Source of the DNA: Clusia tigrina
Taxonomy: Eukaryota; Arthropoda; Insecta; Diptera; Clusiidae
Assembly: GCA_920105625.2 (NCBI GenBank)
Contig: OV050030.1
Location: 237,739,889-237,803,888 of the forward strand
Direction: 5' to 3'
Length of the DNA: 64,000 bases
The stretch's first letter is position 1. Every line of letters begins with the position of its first letter. Under the pieces are notes generated by a model that had not been told where the DNA came from, made no database searches, and saw only the letters and a list, made by a program, of their open reading frames with translations. The position numbers were made by a program, and so were the translations under genes. This document shows positions 36,305 through 47,650 of this stretch, piece by piece.

Positions 36305-39300
36305 CGACTCAAGGGTAATATAGCTTTGAGCGATAGCTTAAATTGACAAGAGGCTCGAGTACTTTATTGTTACAACATTTCAAGGTTTTATGACGCTCCA
36401 GTAAAAAGTTACAAGCATTTGTATGTTGTAAACTTTGATAGGTGTCGGACGTACCGTATAGAAGCTAGGGCCATTTGAAGATATATCAGTGTTTGATTTG
36501 GGACTCAAGTGTAGCATAGCTTTGAGCGATAGCTTAAATTGACAAGAGGCTCGAGTACTTTATTGTTACAAAATTTCAAGGTTTTATGACGCTCCAGTAA
36601 AAAGTTACAAGCATTTGTTTGTTGCAAAATTTGATAGGTGTAGGACGTACCGTATAGAAGTTGGGGCCATTTGAAGTTTTATCAGTGTTTGATTTGGGAC
36701 TCAGGGTAGCATAGCTTTGAGCGATAGCTTAAATTGACAAGAGGGTCGAGTACTTTATTGTTACAACCATTCAAGGTTTTATGACGCTCCAGTAAAAAGT
36801 TACAAGCATTTGTATGTTGCAAACTTTGATAAGTGTAGGACGTACCGTATAGAACCTAGGGCCATTGGAAGATTTATCAGTGTTTGATTTGGGATTCAAG
36901 GGTAGCATGGCTTTGAGCGATAGCTTAAATTGACAAGAGGCTCGAGTACTTTATTGTTACAAAATTTCAAGGTTTTATGACGCTCCAGTAAAAAGTTACA
37001 AGCATTTGTATGTTGCAAACTTTAATAGGTGTAGGACGTACCGTATAGAAGTTGGGGCCATTTGAAGTTTTATCAGTGTTTGATTTGGGATTCAAGGGTA
37101 GCATAGCTTTAAGCGATAGCTTAAATTGACAAGAGGCTCGAGTACTTTATTGTTACAAAATTTCAAGGTTTTATGACGCTCCAGTAAAAAGTTACAAGCA
37201 TTTGTATGTTGCAAACTTTGATAGGTGTAGGACGTATCGTATAGAAGGTAGGGCCATTTGAAGTTTTATCGGTGTTTGATTTGGGACTCCAGGGTAGCAT
37301 AGCTTTGAGCGATAGCTTAAATTGACAAGAGGCTCGAGTACTTTATTGTTACAAAATTTCAAGGTTTTATGACGCTCCAGTAAAAAGTTACAAGCATTTG
37401 TATGTTGCAAACTTTAATAGGAGTAGGACGTACCGTATAGAAGTTAGGGCCATTTGAAGTCTTATCAGTGTTTGATTTGGGATTCAAGGATAGCATAGTT
37501 TTGAGCGATAGCTTAAATTGACAAGAGGCTCGAGTACTTTATTGTTACAAAATTTCAAGGTTTTATGACGCTCCAGTAAAAAGTTACAAGCATTTGTTTG
37601 TTGCAAACTTTGATAGGTGTAGGACGTACCGTATAGAAGTTAGGGCCACTTGATGTTTTATCAGTGTTTGATTTGGGACTCAAGGGTAGCATAGCTTTTA
37701 GCGATAGCTTAAATTGACAAGAGGCTCGAGTACTTTATTGTTACAAAATTTAAAGGTTTTATGACGCTACAGTAAAAAGTTACAAGCATTTGTATGTTGC
37801 AAACTTTGATAGGTGTAGGACGTACCGTATAGAACCTAGGGCCATTTGAAGATTTATCAGTGTTTGATTTGGGACTCAAGGGTAGCATGGCTTTGAGCGA
37901 TAGCTTAAATTGACAAGAGGCTCGAGTACTTTATTGTTACAAAATTTCAAGGTTTTATGACGCTCCAGTAAAAAGTTACAAGCATTTGTTTGTTGCAAAC
38001 TTTGATAGGTGTAGGACGTACCGTATAGAAGTTAGGGCCTCTTGATGTTTTATCAGTGTTTGATTTGGGACTCAAGGGTAGCATAGCTTTTAGCGATAGC
38101 TTAAATTGACAAGAGGCTCGAGTACTTTATTGTTACAAAATTTCAAGGTTTTATGACGCTCCAGTAAAAAGTTACAAGCATTTGTATGTTGCAAACTTTG
38201 ATAGGTGTAGGACGTACCGTATAGAACCTAGGGCCATTTGAAGATTTATCAGTGTTTGATTTGGGACTCAAGGGTAGCATGGCTTTGAGCGATAGCTTAA
38301 ATTGACAAGAGGCTCGAGTACTTTATTGTTACAAAATTTCAAGGTATTATGACGCTCCAGTAAAAAGTTACAAGCATTTGTATGTTGCAAACTTTGATAG
38401 GGCTAGGACATACCGTATAGAAGTTAGGGCCATTTGAAGTTTTATCAGTGTTTGATTTGCGACTCAAGGGTAATATAGCTTTGAGCGATAGCTTAAATTG
38501 ACAAGAGGCTCGAGTACTTTGTTGTTACAACATATCAAGGTTTTATGACGCTCCAATAAAAAGTTACAAGCATTTGTATGTTGCAAACTTTGATAGGTGT
38601 AGGACGTACCGTATAGAAGTTGGGGCCATTTGAAGTTTTATCAGTGTTTGATTTTGGGCTCAAGGGTAGCATAGCTTTGAGCGATAGCTTAAACTGACAA
38701 GAGGCTCGAGTACTTTATTGTTACAAAATTTCAAGGTTTTATGACGCTCCAGTAATAAGTTACAAGCATTTGTATGTTGCAAACTTTGATAGGTGTAGGA
38801 CGTACCGTATAGAAGTTAGGGCCATTTGAAGTTTTATCTGTGTGATTGATTTGGGACTCAAGGGTAGCATAGCTTTGAGCGATAGCTTAAATTAACAAGA
38901 GGCTCGAGTACTTTATTGTTACAAAATTTCAAGGCTTTATGACGCTCCAGTAAAAAGTTACAAGAATTTGTATGTTGCAAACTTTAATAGGAGTAGGACG
39001 TACCGTATAGAAGTTAGGGCCATTTGAAGTTTTATCAGTGTTTGATTTGGGATTCAAGGGTAGCATAGTTTTGAGCGATAGCTTAAATTGACAAGAGGCT
39101 CGAGTACTTTATTGTTACAAAATTTCAAGGTTTTATGACGCTCCAGTAAAAAGTTACAAGCATTTGTTTGTTGCAAACTTTGATAGGTGTAGGACGTACC
39201 GTATAGAAGTTAGAGCCACTTGAAGTTTTATCAGTGTTTGATTTGGGACTCAAGGGTAGCATAGCTTTGAGCGATAGCTTAAATTGACAAGCGGCTCGAG

Positions 39301-39480
39301 TACTTTATTGTTACAAAATTTAAAGGTTTTATGACGGTCCAATAAAAAGTTACAAGCATTTGTATGTTGCAAACTTTGATAGGTGTAGGACGTACCGTAT
39401 AGAAGTTAGGGCCATTTGAAGTTTTATCTGTGTGATTGATTTGGGACTCAAGGGTAGCATAGCTTAGAGCGATAGCTTAA

Positions 39481-39510
39481 ATTGACAAGAGTCTCGATTG
39501 TTACAACATT
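39481..39510. repeat. 8-bp deletion monomer
   Basis: gtctcgattgttac lacks gtacttta after ctcga. The deletion removes the ctcgag site of this monomer. I saw it once; the related monomer at about 47680 is intact. Confidence 0.85.
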
Positions 39511-39762
39511 TCAAGGCTTTATGACGCTCCAGTAAAAAGTTACATGCATTTGTATGTTGCAAACTTTGATAGGTGTAGGACGTACCGTATAGAAACTAGG
39601 GCTATTTGAAGTTTTATCAGTGTTTGAGTTGGGGATCAAGGGTAGCAAAGCTTTGAGCGATAGCTTAAATTGACAAGAGGCTCGAGTACTTTATTGTTAC
39701 AAAATTTCAAGGTTTTATGACGCTCCAGTAAAAAGTTACAAGCATTTGTTTGTTGCAAACTT

Positions 39763-39795
39763 TGATAGCTATAGAAATTTTGATACGGTATAGAA
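39763..39795. repeat. 201-bp monomer variant, first occurrence
   Basis: The canonical gataggtgtaggacgtacc is replaced by a segment with atagaaattttgatac, a net gain of five bases. Here it reads gatagctatag and gatacgg, differing from the later copies (gataggtatag, gatacc). Confidence 0.85.
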
Positions 39796-40712
39796 GTTAG
39801 GGCCACTTGAAGTTTTATCAGTGTTTGATTTGGGACTCAAGGGTAGCATAGCTTTGAGCGATAGCTTAAATTGACAAGAGGCTCGAGTACTTTATTGTTA
39901 CAAAATTTAAAGGTTTTATGACGCTCCAGTAAAAAGTTACAAGCATTTGTATGTTGCAAACTTTGATAGGTGTAGGACGTACCGTTAAGAACCTAGGACC
40001 ATTTGAAGATTTATCAGTGTTTGATTTGGGACTCAAGGGTAGCATGGCTTTGAGCGATAGCTTAAATTACAAAGAGGCTCGAATACTTTATTGTTACAAA
40101 ATTTCAAGGTTTTATGACGCTCCAGTAAAAAGTTACAAGCATTTGTATGTTGCAAACTTTAATAGGTGTAGGACGTACCGTATAGAAGTTAGGACCATTT
40201 GAAGTTTTATCAGTGTTTGATTTGGGATTCAAGGGTAGCATAGCTTTGAGCGATAGCTTAAATTGACAAGAGGGTCGAGTACTTTATTGTTACAAAATTT
40301 CAAGGTTTTATGACGCTCCAGTAAAAAGTTACAAGCATTTGTATATTGCAAACTTTGATAGGTTTAGGACGTACCGTATAGAAGTTAGGGCCATTTGAAG
40401 TTTTCTCAGTGTTTGATTTGGGACTCAAGGGTAGCATAGCTTTGAGCGATAGCTTAAATTGACAAGAGGCTCGAGTACTTTATGGTTACAAAATTTCAAG
40501 GTATTATGACGCTCCAGTAAAAAGTTACAAGCATTTGTATGTTGCAAACTTTGATAGATGTAGGACGTACCGTATAGAACCTAGGGCCATTTGAAGATTT
40601 ATCAGTGTTTGATTTGGGACTCAAGGGTAGCATGGCTTTGAGCGATAGCTTAAATTGACAAGAGGCTCGAGTACTTTATGGTTACAAAATTTCAAGGTAT
40701 TATGACGCTCCA

Positions 40713-40788
40713 GTAAAAAGTTACAAGCATTTGTATGTTGCAAACTTTGATAGGTGTAGGACGTACCGTATAGAACCTTGACGCTCCA
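40713..40788. repeat. 76-bp monomer remnant, copy 1
   Basis: Two gtaaaaagtt starts lie only 76 bp apart (40713 and 40789). The text joins tagaacct directly to tgacgctcc, removing consensus positions 67-186 (120 bp). Little or no microhomology is visible at the join. It is the shortest monomer in the window. Confidence 0.9.
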
Positions 40789-42017
40789 GTAAAAAGTTAC
40801 AAGCATTTGTATGTTGCAAACTTTAATAGGTGTAGGACGTACCGTATAGAAGTTAGGACCATTTGAAGTTTTATCAGTGTTTGATTTGGGATTCAAGGGT
40901 AGCATAGCTTTGAGCGATAGCTTAAATTGACAAGAGGCTCGAGTACTTTATTGTTACAAAATTTCAAGGTTTTATGACGCTCCAGTAAAAAGTTACAAGC
41001 ATTTGTATATTGCAAACTTTGATAGGTTTAGGACGTACCGTATAGAAGTTAGGGCCATTTGAAGTTTTCTCAGTGTTTGATTTGGGACTCAAGGGTAGCA
41101 TAGCTTTGAGCGATAGCTTAAATTGACAAGAGGCTCGAGTACTTTATGGTTACAAAATTTCAAGGTATTATGACGCTCCAGTAAAAAGTTACAAGCATTT
41201 GTATGTTGCAAACTTTGATAGATGTAGGACGTACCGTATGGAAGTTAGGGCCATTTGAAGTTTTATCAGTGTTTGATTTGGGACTCAAGGGTAGCATAGC
41301 TTTGAGCGATAGCTTAAATTGACAAGAGGCTCGAGTACTTTATTGTTACAACATTTCAAGGTTTTATGACGCTCCAGTAAAAAGTTTCAAGCATTTGTAT
41401 GTTGCAAATTTTGATAGGTGTAGGACGTACCGTATAGAAACTAGGGCCATTTGAAGATTTATCAGTGTTTGATTTTGGACTCAAGGGTAGCATAGCTTTG
41501 AGCGATAGCTTAAATTGACAAGAGGCTCGAGTACTTTATTGTTACAAAATTTCAAGGCTTTATGACGCTCCAGTAAAAAGTTACAAGAATTTGTATGTTG
41601 CAAACTTTAATAGGAGTAGGACGTACCGTATAGAAGTTAGGGCCATTTGAAGTTTTATCAGTGTTTGATTTGGGATTCAAGGGTAGCATAGTTTTGAGCG
41701 ATAGCTTAAATTGACAAGAGGCTGGAGTACTTTATTGTTACAAAATTTCAAGGTTTTATGTCGCTCCAGGAAAAAGTTACAAGCATTTGTTTGTTGCAAA
41801 CTTTGATAGGTGTAGGACGTACCGTATAGAAGTTAGAGCCACTTGAAGTTTTATCAGTGTTTGATTTGGGACTCAAGGGTAGCAGAGCTTTGAGCGATAG
41901 CTTAAATTGACAAGCGGCTCGAGTACTTTATTGTTACAAAATTTAAAGGTTTTATGACGGTCCAGTAAAAAGTTACAAGCATTTGTATGTTGCAAACTTT
42001 GATAGGTGTAGGACGTA

Positions 42018-42409
42018 GCGTATATAACCTATGGCCATTCGAAGATTTATCAGTGTTTGATTTGGGACTCAAGGGTAGCATGGCTTTGAGCGATAGCTTG
42101 AATTGACAAGAGGCTCGAGTACTTTATTGTTACAACATTTCAAGGATTTATGACGCTCCAGTAAAAAGTTTCAAGCATTTGTATGTTGCAAATTTTGATA
42201 GGTGTAGGACGTAGCGTATATAACCTATGGCCATTCGAAGATTTATCGGTGTTTGATTTGGGACTCAAGGGTAGCATGGCTTTGAGCGATAGCTTGAATT
42301 GACAAGAGGCTCGAGTACTTTATTGTTACAACATTTCAAGGATTTATGACGCTCCAGTAAAAAGTTTCAAGCATTTGTATGTTGCAAATTTTGATAGGTG
42401 TAGGACGTA
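42018..42409. repeat. Local single-monomer duplication inside F1
   Basis: The rare monomer with gtagcgtatataacctatgg occurs twice in a row (marker at 42016 and 42212, exactly 196 bp apart), with one change seen (atcagtg against atcggtg). F2 has it once (44640), as does the later copy at 46601. This is therefore a single-monomer gain after the HOR duplicated, or a loss in F2. Confidence 0.85.
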
Positions 42410-42467
42410 CCGTATAGAAACTAGGGCCATTTGAAGATTTATCAGTGTTTGGTTTGGGACTCAAGGT

Positions 42468-44837
42468 TAGCATAGCTTTGAGCGATAGCTTAAATTGACA
42501 AGAGGCTCGAGTACTTTATTGTTACAAAATTTAAAGGTTTTATGACGCTCCAGTAAAAAGTTACAAGCATTTGTATGTTGCAAACTTTGATAGGTGTAGG
42601 ACGTACCGTTAAGAACCTAGGACCATTTGAAGATTTATCAGTGTTTGATTTGGGACTCAAGGGTAGCATGGCTTTGAGCGATAGCTTAAATTACAAAGAG
42701 GCTCGAATACTTTATTGTTACAAAATTTCAAGGTTTTATGACGCTCCAGTAAAAAGTTACAAGCATTTGTATGTTGCAAACTTTAATAGGTGTAGGACGT
42801 ACCGTATAGAAGTTAGGACCATTTGAAGTTTTATCAGTGTTTGATTTGGGATTCAAGGGTAGCATAGCTTTGAGCGATAGCTTAAATTGACAAGAGGCTC
42901 GAGTACTTTATTGTTACAAAATTTCAAGGTTTTATGACGCTCCAGTAAAAAGTTACAAGCATTTGTATATTGCAAACTTTGATAGGTTTAGGACGTACCG
43001 TATAGAAGTTAGGGCCATTTGAAGTTTTCTCAGTGTTTGATTTGGGACTCAAGGGTAGCATAGCTTTGAGCGATAGCTTAAATTGACAAGAGGCTCGAGT
43101 ACTTTATGGTTACAAAATTTCAAGGTATTATGACGCTCCAGTAAAAAGTTACAAGCATTTGTATGTTGCAAACTTTGATAGATGTAGGACGTACCGTATA
43201 GAACCTAGGGCCATTTGAAGATTTATCAGTGTTTGATTTGGGACTCAAGGGTAGCATGGCTTTGAGCGATAGCTTAAATTGACAAGAGGCTCGAGTACTT
43301 TATGGTTACAAAATTTCAAGGTATTATGACGCTCCAGTAAAAAGTTACAAGCATTTGTATGTTGCAAACTTTGATAGGTGTAGGACGTACCGTATAGAAC
43401 CTTGACGCTCCAGTAAAAAGTTACAAGCATTTGTATGTTGCAAACTTTAATAGGTGTAGGACGTACCGTATAGAAGTTAGGACCATTTGAAGTTTTATCA
43501 GTGTTTGATTTGGGATTCAAGGGTAGCATAGCTTTGAGCGATAGCTTAAATTGACAAGAGGCTCGAGTACTTTATTGTTACAAAATTTCAAGGTTTTATG
43601 ACGCTCCAGTAAAAAGTTACAAGCATTTGTATATTGCAAACTTTGATAGGTTTAGGACGTACCGTATAGAAGTTAGGGCCATTTGAAGTTTTCTCAGTGT
43701 TTGATTTGGGACTCAAGGGTAGCATATCTTTGAGCGATAGCTTAAATTGACAAGAGGCTCGAGTACTTTATGGTTACAAAATTTCAAGGTATTATGACGC
43801 TCCAGTAAAAAGTTACAAGCATTTGTATGTTGCAAACTTTGATAGATGTAGGACGTACCGTATGGAAGTTAGGGCCATTTGAAGTTTTATCAGTGTTTGA
43901 TTTGGGACTCAAGGGTAGCATAGCTTTGAGCGATAGCTTAAATTGACAAGAGGCTCGAGTACTTTATTGTTACAACATTTCAAGGTTTTATGACGCTCCA
44001 GTAAAAAGTTTCAAGCATTTGTATGTTGCAAATTTTGATAGGTGTAGGACGTACCGTATAGAAACTAGGGCCATTTGAAGATTTATCAGTGTTTGATTTT
44101 GGACTCAAGGGTAGCATAGCTTTGAGCGATAGCTTAAATTGACAAGAGGCTCGAGTACTTTATTGTTACAAAATTTCAAGGCTTTATGACGCTCCAGTAA
44201 AAAGTTACAAGAATTTGTATGTTGCAAACTTTAATAGGAGTAGGACGTACCGTATAGAAGTTAGGGCCATTTGAAGTTTTATCAGTGTTTGATTTGGGAT
44301 TCAAGGGTAGCATAGTTTTGAGCGATAGCTTAAATTGACAAGAGGCTGGAGTACTTTATTGTTACAAAATTTCAAGGTTTTATGTCGCTCCAGGAAAAAG
44401 TTACAAGCATTTGTTTGTTGCAAACTTTGATAGGTGTAGGACGTACCGTATAGAAGTTAGAGCCACTTGAAGTTTTATCAGTGTTTGATTTGGGACTCAA
44501 GGGTAGCAGAGCTTTGAGCGATAGCTTAAATTGACAAGCGGCTCGAGTACTTTATTGTTACAAAATTTAAAGGTTTTATGACGGTCCAGTAAAAAGTTAC
44601 AAGCATTTGTATGTTGCAAACTTTGATAGGTGTAGGACGTAGCGTATATAACCTATGGCCATTCGAAGATTTATCAGTGTTTGATTTGGGACTCAAGGGT
44701 AGCATGGCTTTGAGCGATAGCTTGAATTGACAAGAGGCTCGAGTACTTTATTGTTACAACATTTCAAGGATTTATGACGCTCCAGTAAAAAGTTTCAAGC
44801 ATTTGTATGTTGCAAATTTTGATAGGTGTAGGACGTA
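42468..44837. repeat. HOR copy F2
   Basis: Near-identical copy of 39844-42213 in direct tandem. Its right half (from 43729) is also the start of the 1961-bp repeat G, so the segment 43729-44837 exists three times (about 41105-42213, 43729-44837 and 45690-46798). Confidence 0.9.
43337..43412. repeat. 76-bp monomer remnant, copy 2
   Basis: Identical junction (43402/43403), exactly 2624 bp after the first, inside HOR copy F2. It is a good single-junction marker for that HOR. Confidence 0.9.
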
Positions 44838-45689
44838 CCGTATAGAAACTAGGGCCATTTGAAGATTTATCAGTGTTTGGTTTGGGACTCAAGGTTAGCA
44901 TAGCTTTGAGCGATAGCTTAAATTGACAAGAGGCTCGAGTACTTTATTGTTACAAAATTTCAAGGTTTTATGACGCTCCAGTAAAAAGTTACAAGCATTT
45001 GTTTGTTGCAAACTTTGATAGGTGTAGGACGTACCGTATAGAAGTTAGGGCCACTTGATGTTTTATCAGTGTTTGATTTGGGACTCAAGGGTAGCATAGC
45101 TTTTAGCGATAGCTTAAATTGACAAGAGGCTCGAGTACTTTATTGTTACAAAATTTAAAGGTTTTATGACGCTCCAGTAAAAAGTTACAAGCGTTTGTAT
45201 GTTGCAAACTTTGATAGGTGTAGGACGTACCGTATAGAACCTAGGGCCATTTGAAGATTTATCAGTGTTTGATTTGGGACTCAAGGGTAGCATGGCTTTG
45301 AGCGATAGCTTAAATTGACAAGAGGCTCGAGTACTTTATTGTTAAAAAATTTCAAGGTATTATGACGCTCCAGTAAAAGTTACAAGCATTTGTATGTTGC
45401 AAACTTTGATAGGTGTAGGACGTACCGTATGGAAGTTAGGGCCATTTGAAGTTTTATCAGTGTTTGATTTGGGGCTCAAGGGTAGCATAGCTTTGACCGA
45501 TAGCTTAAACTGACAAGAGGCTCGAGTACTTTATTGTTACAAAATGTCAAGGTTTTATGACGCTCCAGTAATAAGTTACAAGCATTTGTATGTTGCAAAC
45601 TTTGATAGGTGTAGGACGTACCGTATAGAAGTTAGGGCCATTTGAAGTTTTATCTGTGTGATTGATTTGGGACTCAAGGGTAGCATAGC
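43729..45689. repeat. HOR copy G1, 1961 bp (ten monomers)
   Basis: Matches 45690-47650 end to end. About seven differences were seen (ggctggagt, caggaaaaag, acctatgg, gttaaaaaattt and others). The period is ten monomers plus one base, the net of a two-base gain in tgtgattgattt, a two-base loss in cagtaaaagtt and small changes. Overlaps copy F2. Confidence 0.9.
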
Positions 45690-47650
45690 TTTGAGCGATA
45701 GCTTAAATTGACAAGAGGCTCGAGTACTTTATGGTTACAAAATTTCAAGGTATTATGACGCTCCAGTAAAAAGTTACAAGCATTTGTATGTTGCAAACTT
45801 TGATAGATGTAGGACGTACCGTATGGAAGTTAGGGCCATTTGAAGTTTTATCAGTGTTTGATTTGGGACTCAAGGGTAGCATAGCTTTGAGCGATAGCTT
45901 AAATTGACAAGAGGCTCGAGTACTTTATTGTTACAACATTTCAAGGTTTTATGACGCTCCAGTAAAAAGTTTCAAGCATTTGTATGTTGCAAATTTTGAT
46001 AGGTGTAGGACGTACCGTATAGAAACTAGGGCCATTTGAAGATTTATCAGTGTTTGATTTTGGACTCAAGGGTAGCATAGCTTTGAGCGATAGCTTAAAT
46101 TGACAAGAGGCTCGAGTACTTTATTGTTACAAAATTTCAAGGCTTTATGACGCTCCAGTAAAAAGTTACAAGAATTTGTATGTTGCAAACTTTAATAGGA
46201 GTAGGACGTACCGTATAGAAGTTAGGGCCATTTGAAGTTTTATCAGTGTTTGATTTGGGATTCAAGGGGAGCATAGTTTTGAGCGATAGCTTAAATTGAC
46301 AAGAGGCTCGAGTACTTTATTGTTACAAAATTTCAAGGTTTTATGTCGCTCCAGTAAAAAGTTACAAGCATTTGTTTGTTGCAAACTTTGATAGGTGTAG
46401 GACGTACCGTATAGAAGTTAGAGCCACTTGAAGTTTTATCAGTGTTTGATTTGGGACTCAAGGGTAGCAGAGCTTTGAGCGATAGCTTAAATTGACAAGC
46501 GGCTCGAGTACTTTATTGTTACCAAATTTAAAGGTTTTATGACGGTCCAGTAAAAAGTTACAAGCATTTGTATGTTGCAAACTTTGATAGGTGTAGGACG
46601 TAGCGTATATAACCTAGGGCCATTCGAAGATTTATCAGTGTTTGATTTGGGACTCAAGGGTAGCATGGCTTTGAGCGATAGCTTGAATTGACAAGAGGCT
46701 CGAGTACTTTATTGTTACAACATTTCAAGGATTTATGACGCTCCAGTAAAAAGTTTCAAGCATTTGTATGTTGCAAATTTTGATAGGTGTAGGACGTACC
46801 GTATAGAAACTAGGGCCATTTGAAGATTTATCAGTGTTTGGTTTGGGACTCAAGGTTAGCATAGCTTTGAGCGATAGCTTAAATTGACAAGAGGCTCGAG
46901 TACTTTATTGTTACAAAATTTCAAGGTTTTATGACGCTCCAGTAAAAAGTTACAAGCATTTGTTTGTTGCAAACTTTGATAGGTGTAGGACGTACCGTAT
47001 AGAAGTTAGGGCCACTTGATGTTTTATCAGTGTTTGATTTGGGACTCAAGGGTAGCATAGCTTTTAGCGATAGCTTAAATTGACAAGAGGCTCGAGTACT
47101 TTATTGTTACAAAATTTAAAGGTTTTATGACGCTCCAGTAAAAAGTTACAAGCGTTTGTATGTTGCAAACTTTGATAGGTGTAGTACGTACCGTATAGAA
47201 CCTAGGGCCATTTGAAGATTTATCAGTGTTTGATTTGGGACTCAAGGGTAGCATGGCTTTGAGCGATAGCTTAAATTGACAAGAGGCTCGAGTACTTTAT
47301 TGTTACAAAATTTCAAGGTATTATGACGCTCCAGTAAAAGTTACAAGCATTTGTATGTTGCAAACTTTGATAGGTGTAGGACGTACCGTATGGAAGTTAG
47401 GGCCATTTGAAGTTTTATCAGTGTTTGATTTGGGGCTCAAGGGTAGCATAGCTTTGACCGATAGCTTAAACTGACAAGAGGCTCGAGTACTTTATTGTTA
47501 CAAAATGTCAAGGTTTTATGACGCTCCAGTAATAAGTTACAAGCATTTGTATGTTGCAAACTTTGATAGGTGTAGGACGTACCGTATAGAAGTTAGGGCC
47601 ATTTGAAGTTTTATCTGTGTGATTGATTTGGGACTCAAGGGTAGCATAGC
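45690..47650. repeat. HOR copy G2, 1961 bp (ten monomers)
   Basis: Direct tandem copy of G1. The match ends where gctttgagcg in G1 meets gcttagagcg in this copy (45693 against 47654). Private changes here include gttaccaaattt, gtagtacgtacc and caaggggagcat. Confidence 0.9.

Larger units (their letters stand above)
36305..39843. repeat. Mixed transition zone with a 392-bp dimer duplication
   Basis: Monomers of the left-hand type give way to the right-hand type. Bases 37500-37952 match 37892-38344 (392 bp, two monomers) with three or so differences; both carry ccacttgatg or cctcttgatg and gcttttagcg. The first tgtgattgattt monomers appear at 38841 and 39431, an 8-bp deletion at about 39497 and the first 201-bp variant at 39770. 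Confidence 0.8.
39844..42467. repeat. HOR copy F1, 2624 bp
   Basis: Bases 39844-42213 match 42468-44837 with two differences seen (agggtcgag at about 40273; agcatagc against agcatatc at 41104/43728). Markers shared are cgttaagaacc, aaattacaaagagg, gttttctcag, a 76-bp monomer remnant, ggaaaaagttac and gtagcgtatataacc. F1 ends with a 196-bp local duplication that F2 lacks. Confidence 0.9.

Noticed and set aside
39763..39795. A possible small transposon footprint (tatagaaattttgata)
   Set aside because: There is no target-site duplication, and both halves are made of motifs already in the monomer. An internal rearrangement explains it better.
39951..40202. An 83-codon plus-strand frame, repeated at 42575-42826
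   Set aside because: It is opened by cgttaagaacc and aaattacaaagagg substitutions that remove stops in satellite monomers. The duplicate is part of the same 2624-bp HOR.
40621..40905. A 94-codon minus-strand frame, repeated at 43245-43529
   Set aside because: It spans the 76-bp monomer remnant, and the second copy exists because the whole 2624-bp HOR was duplicated. This is not evidence of a conserved gene.
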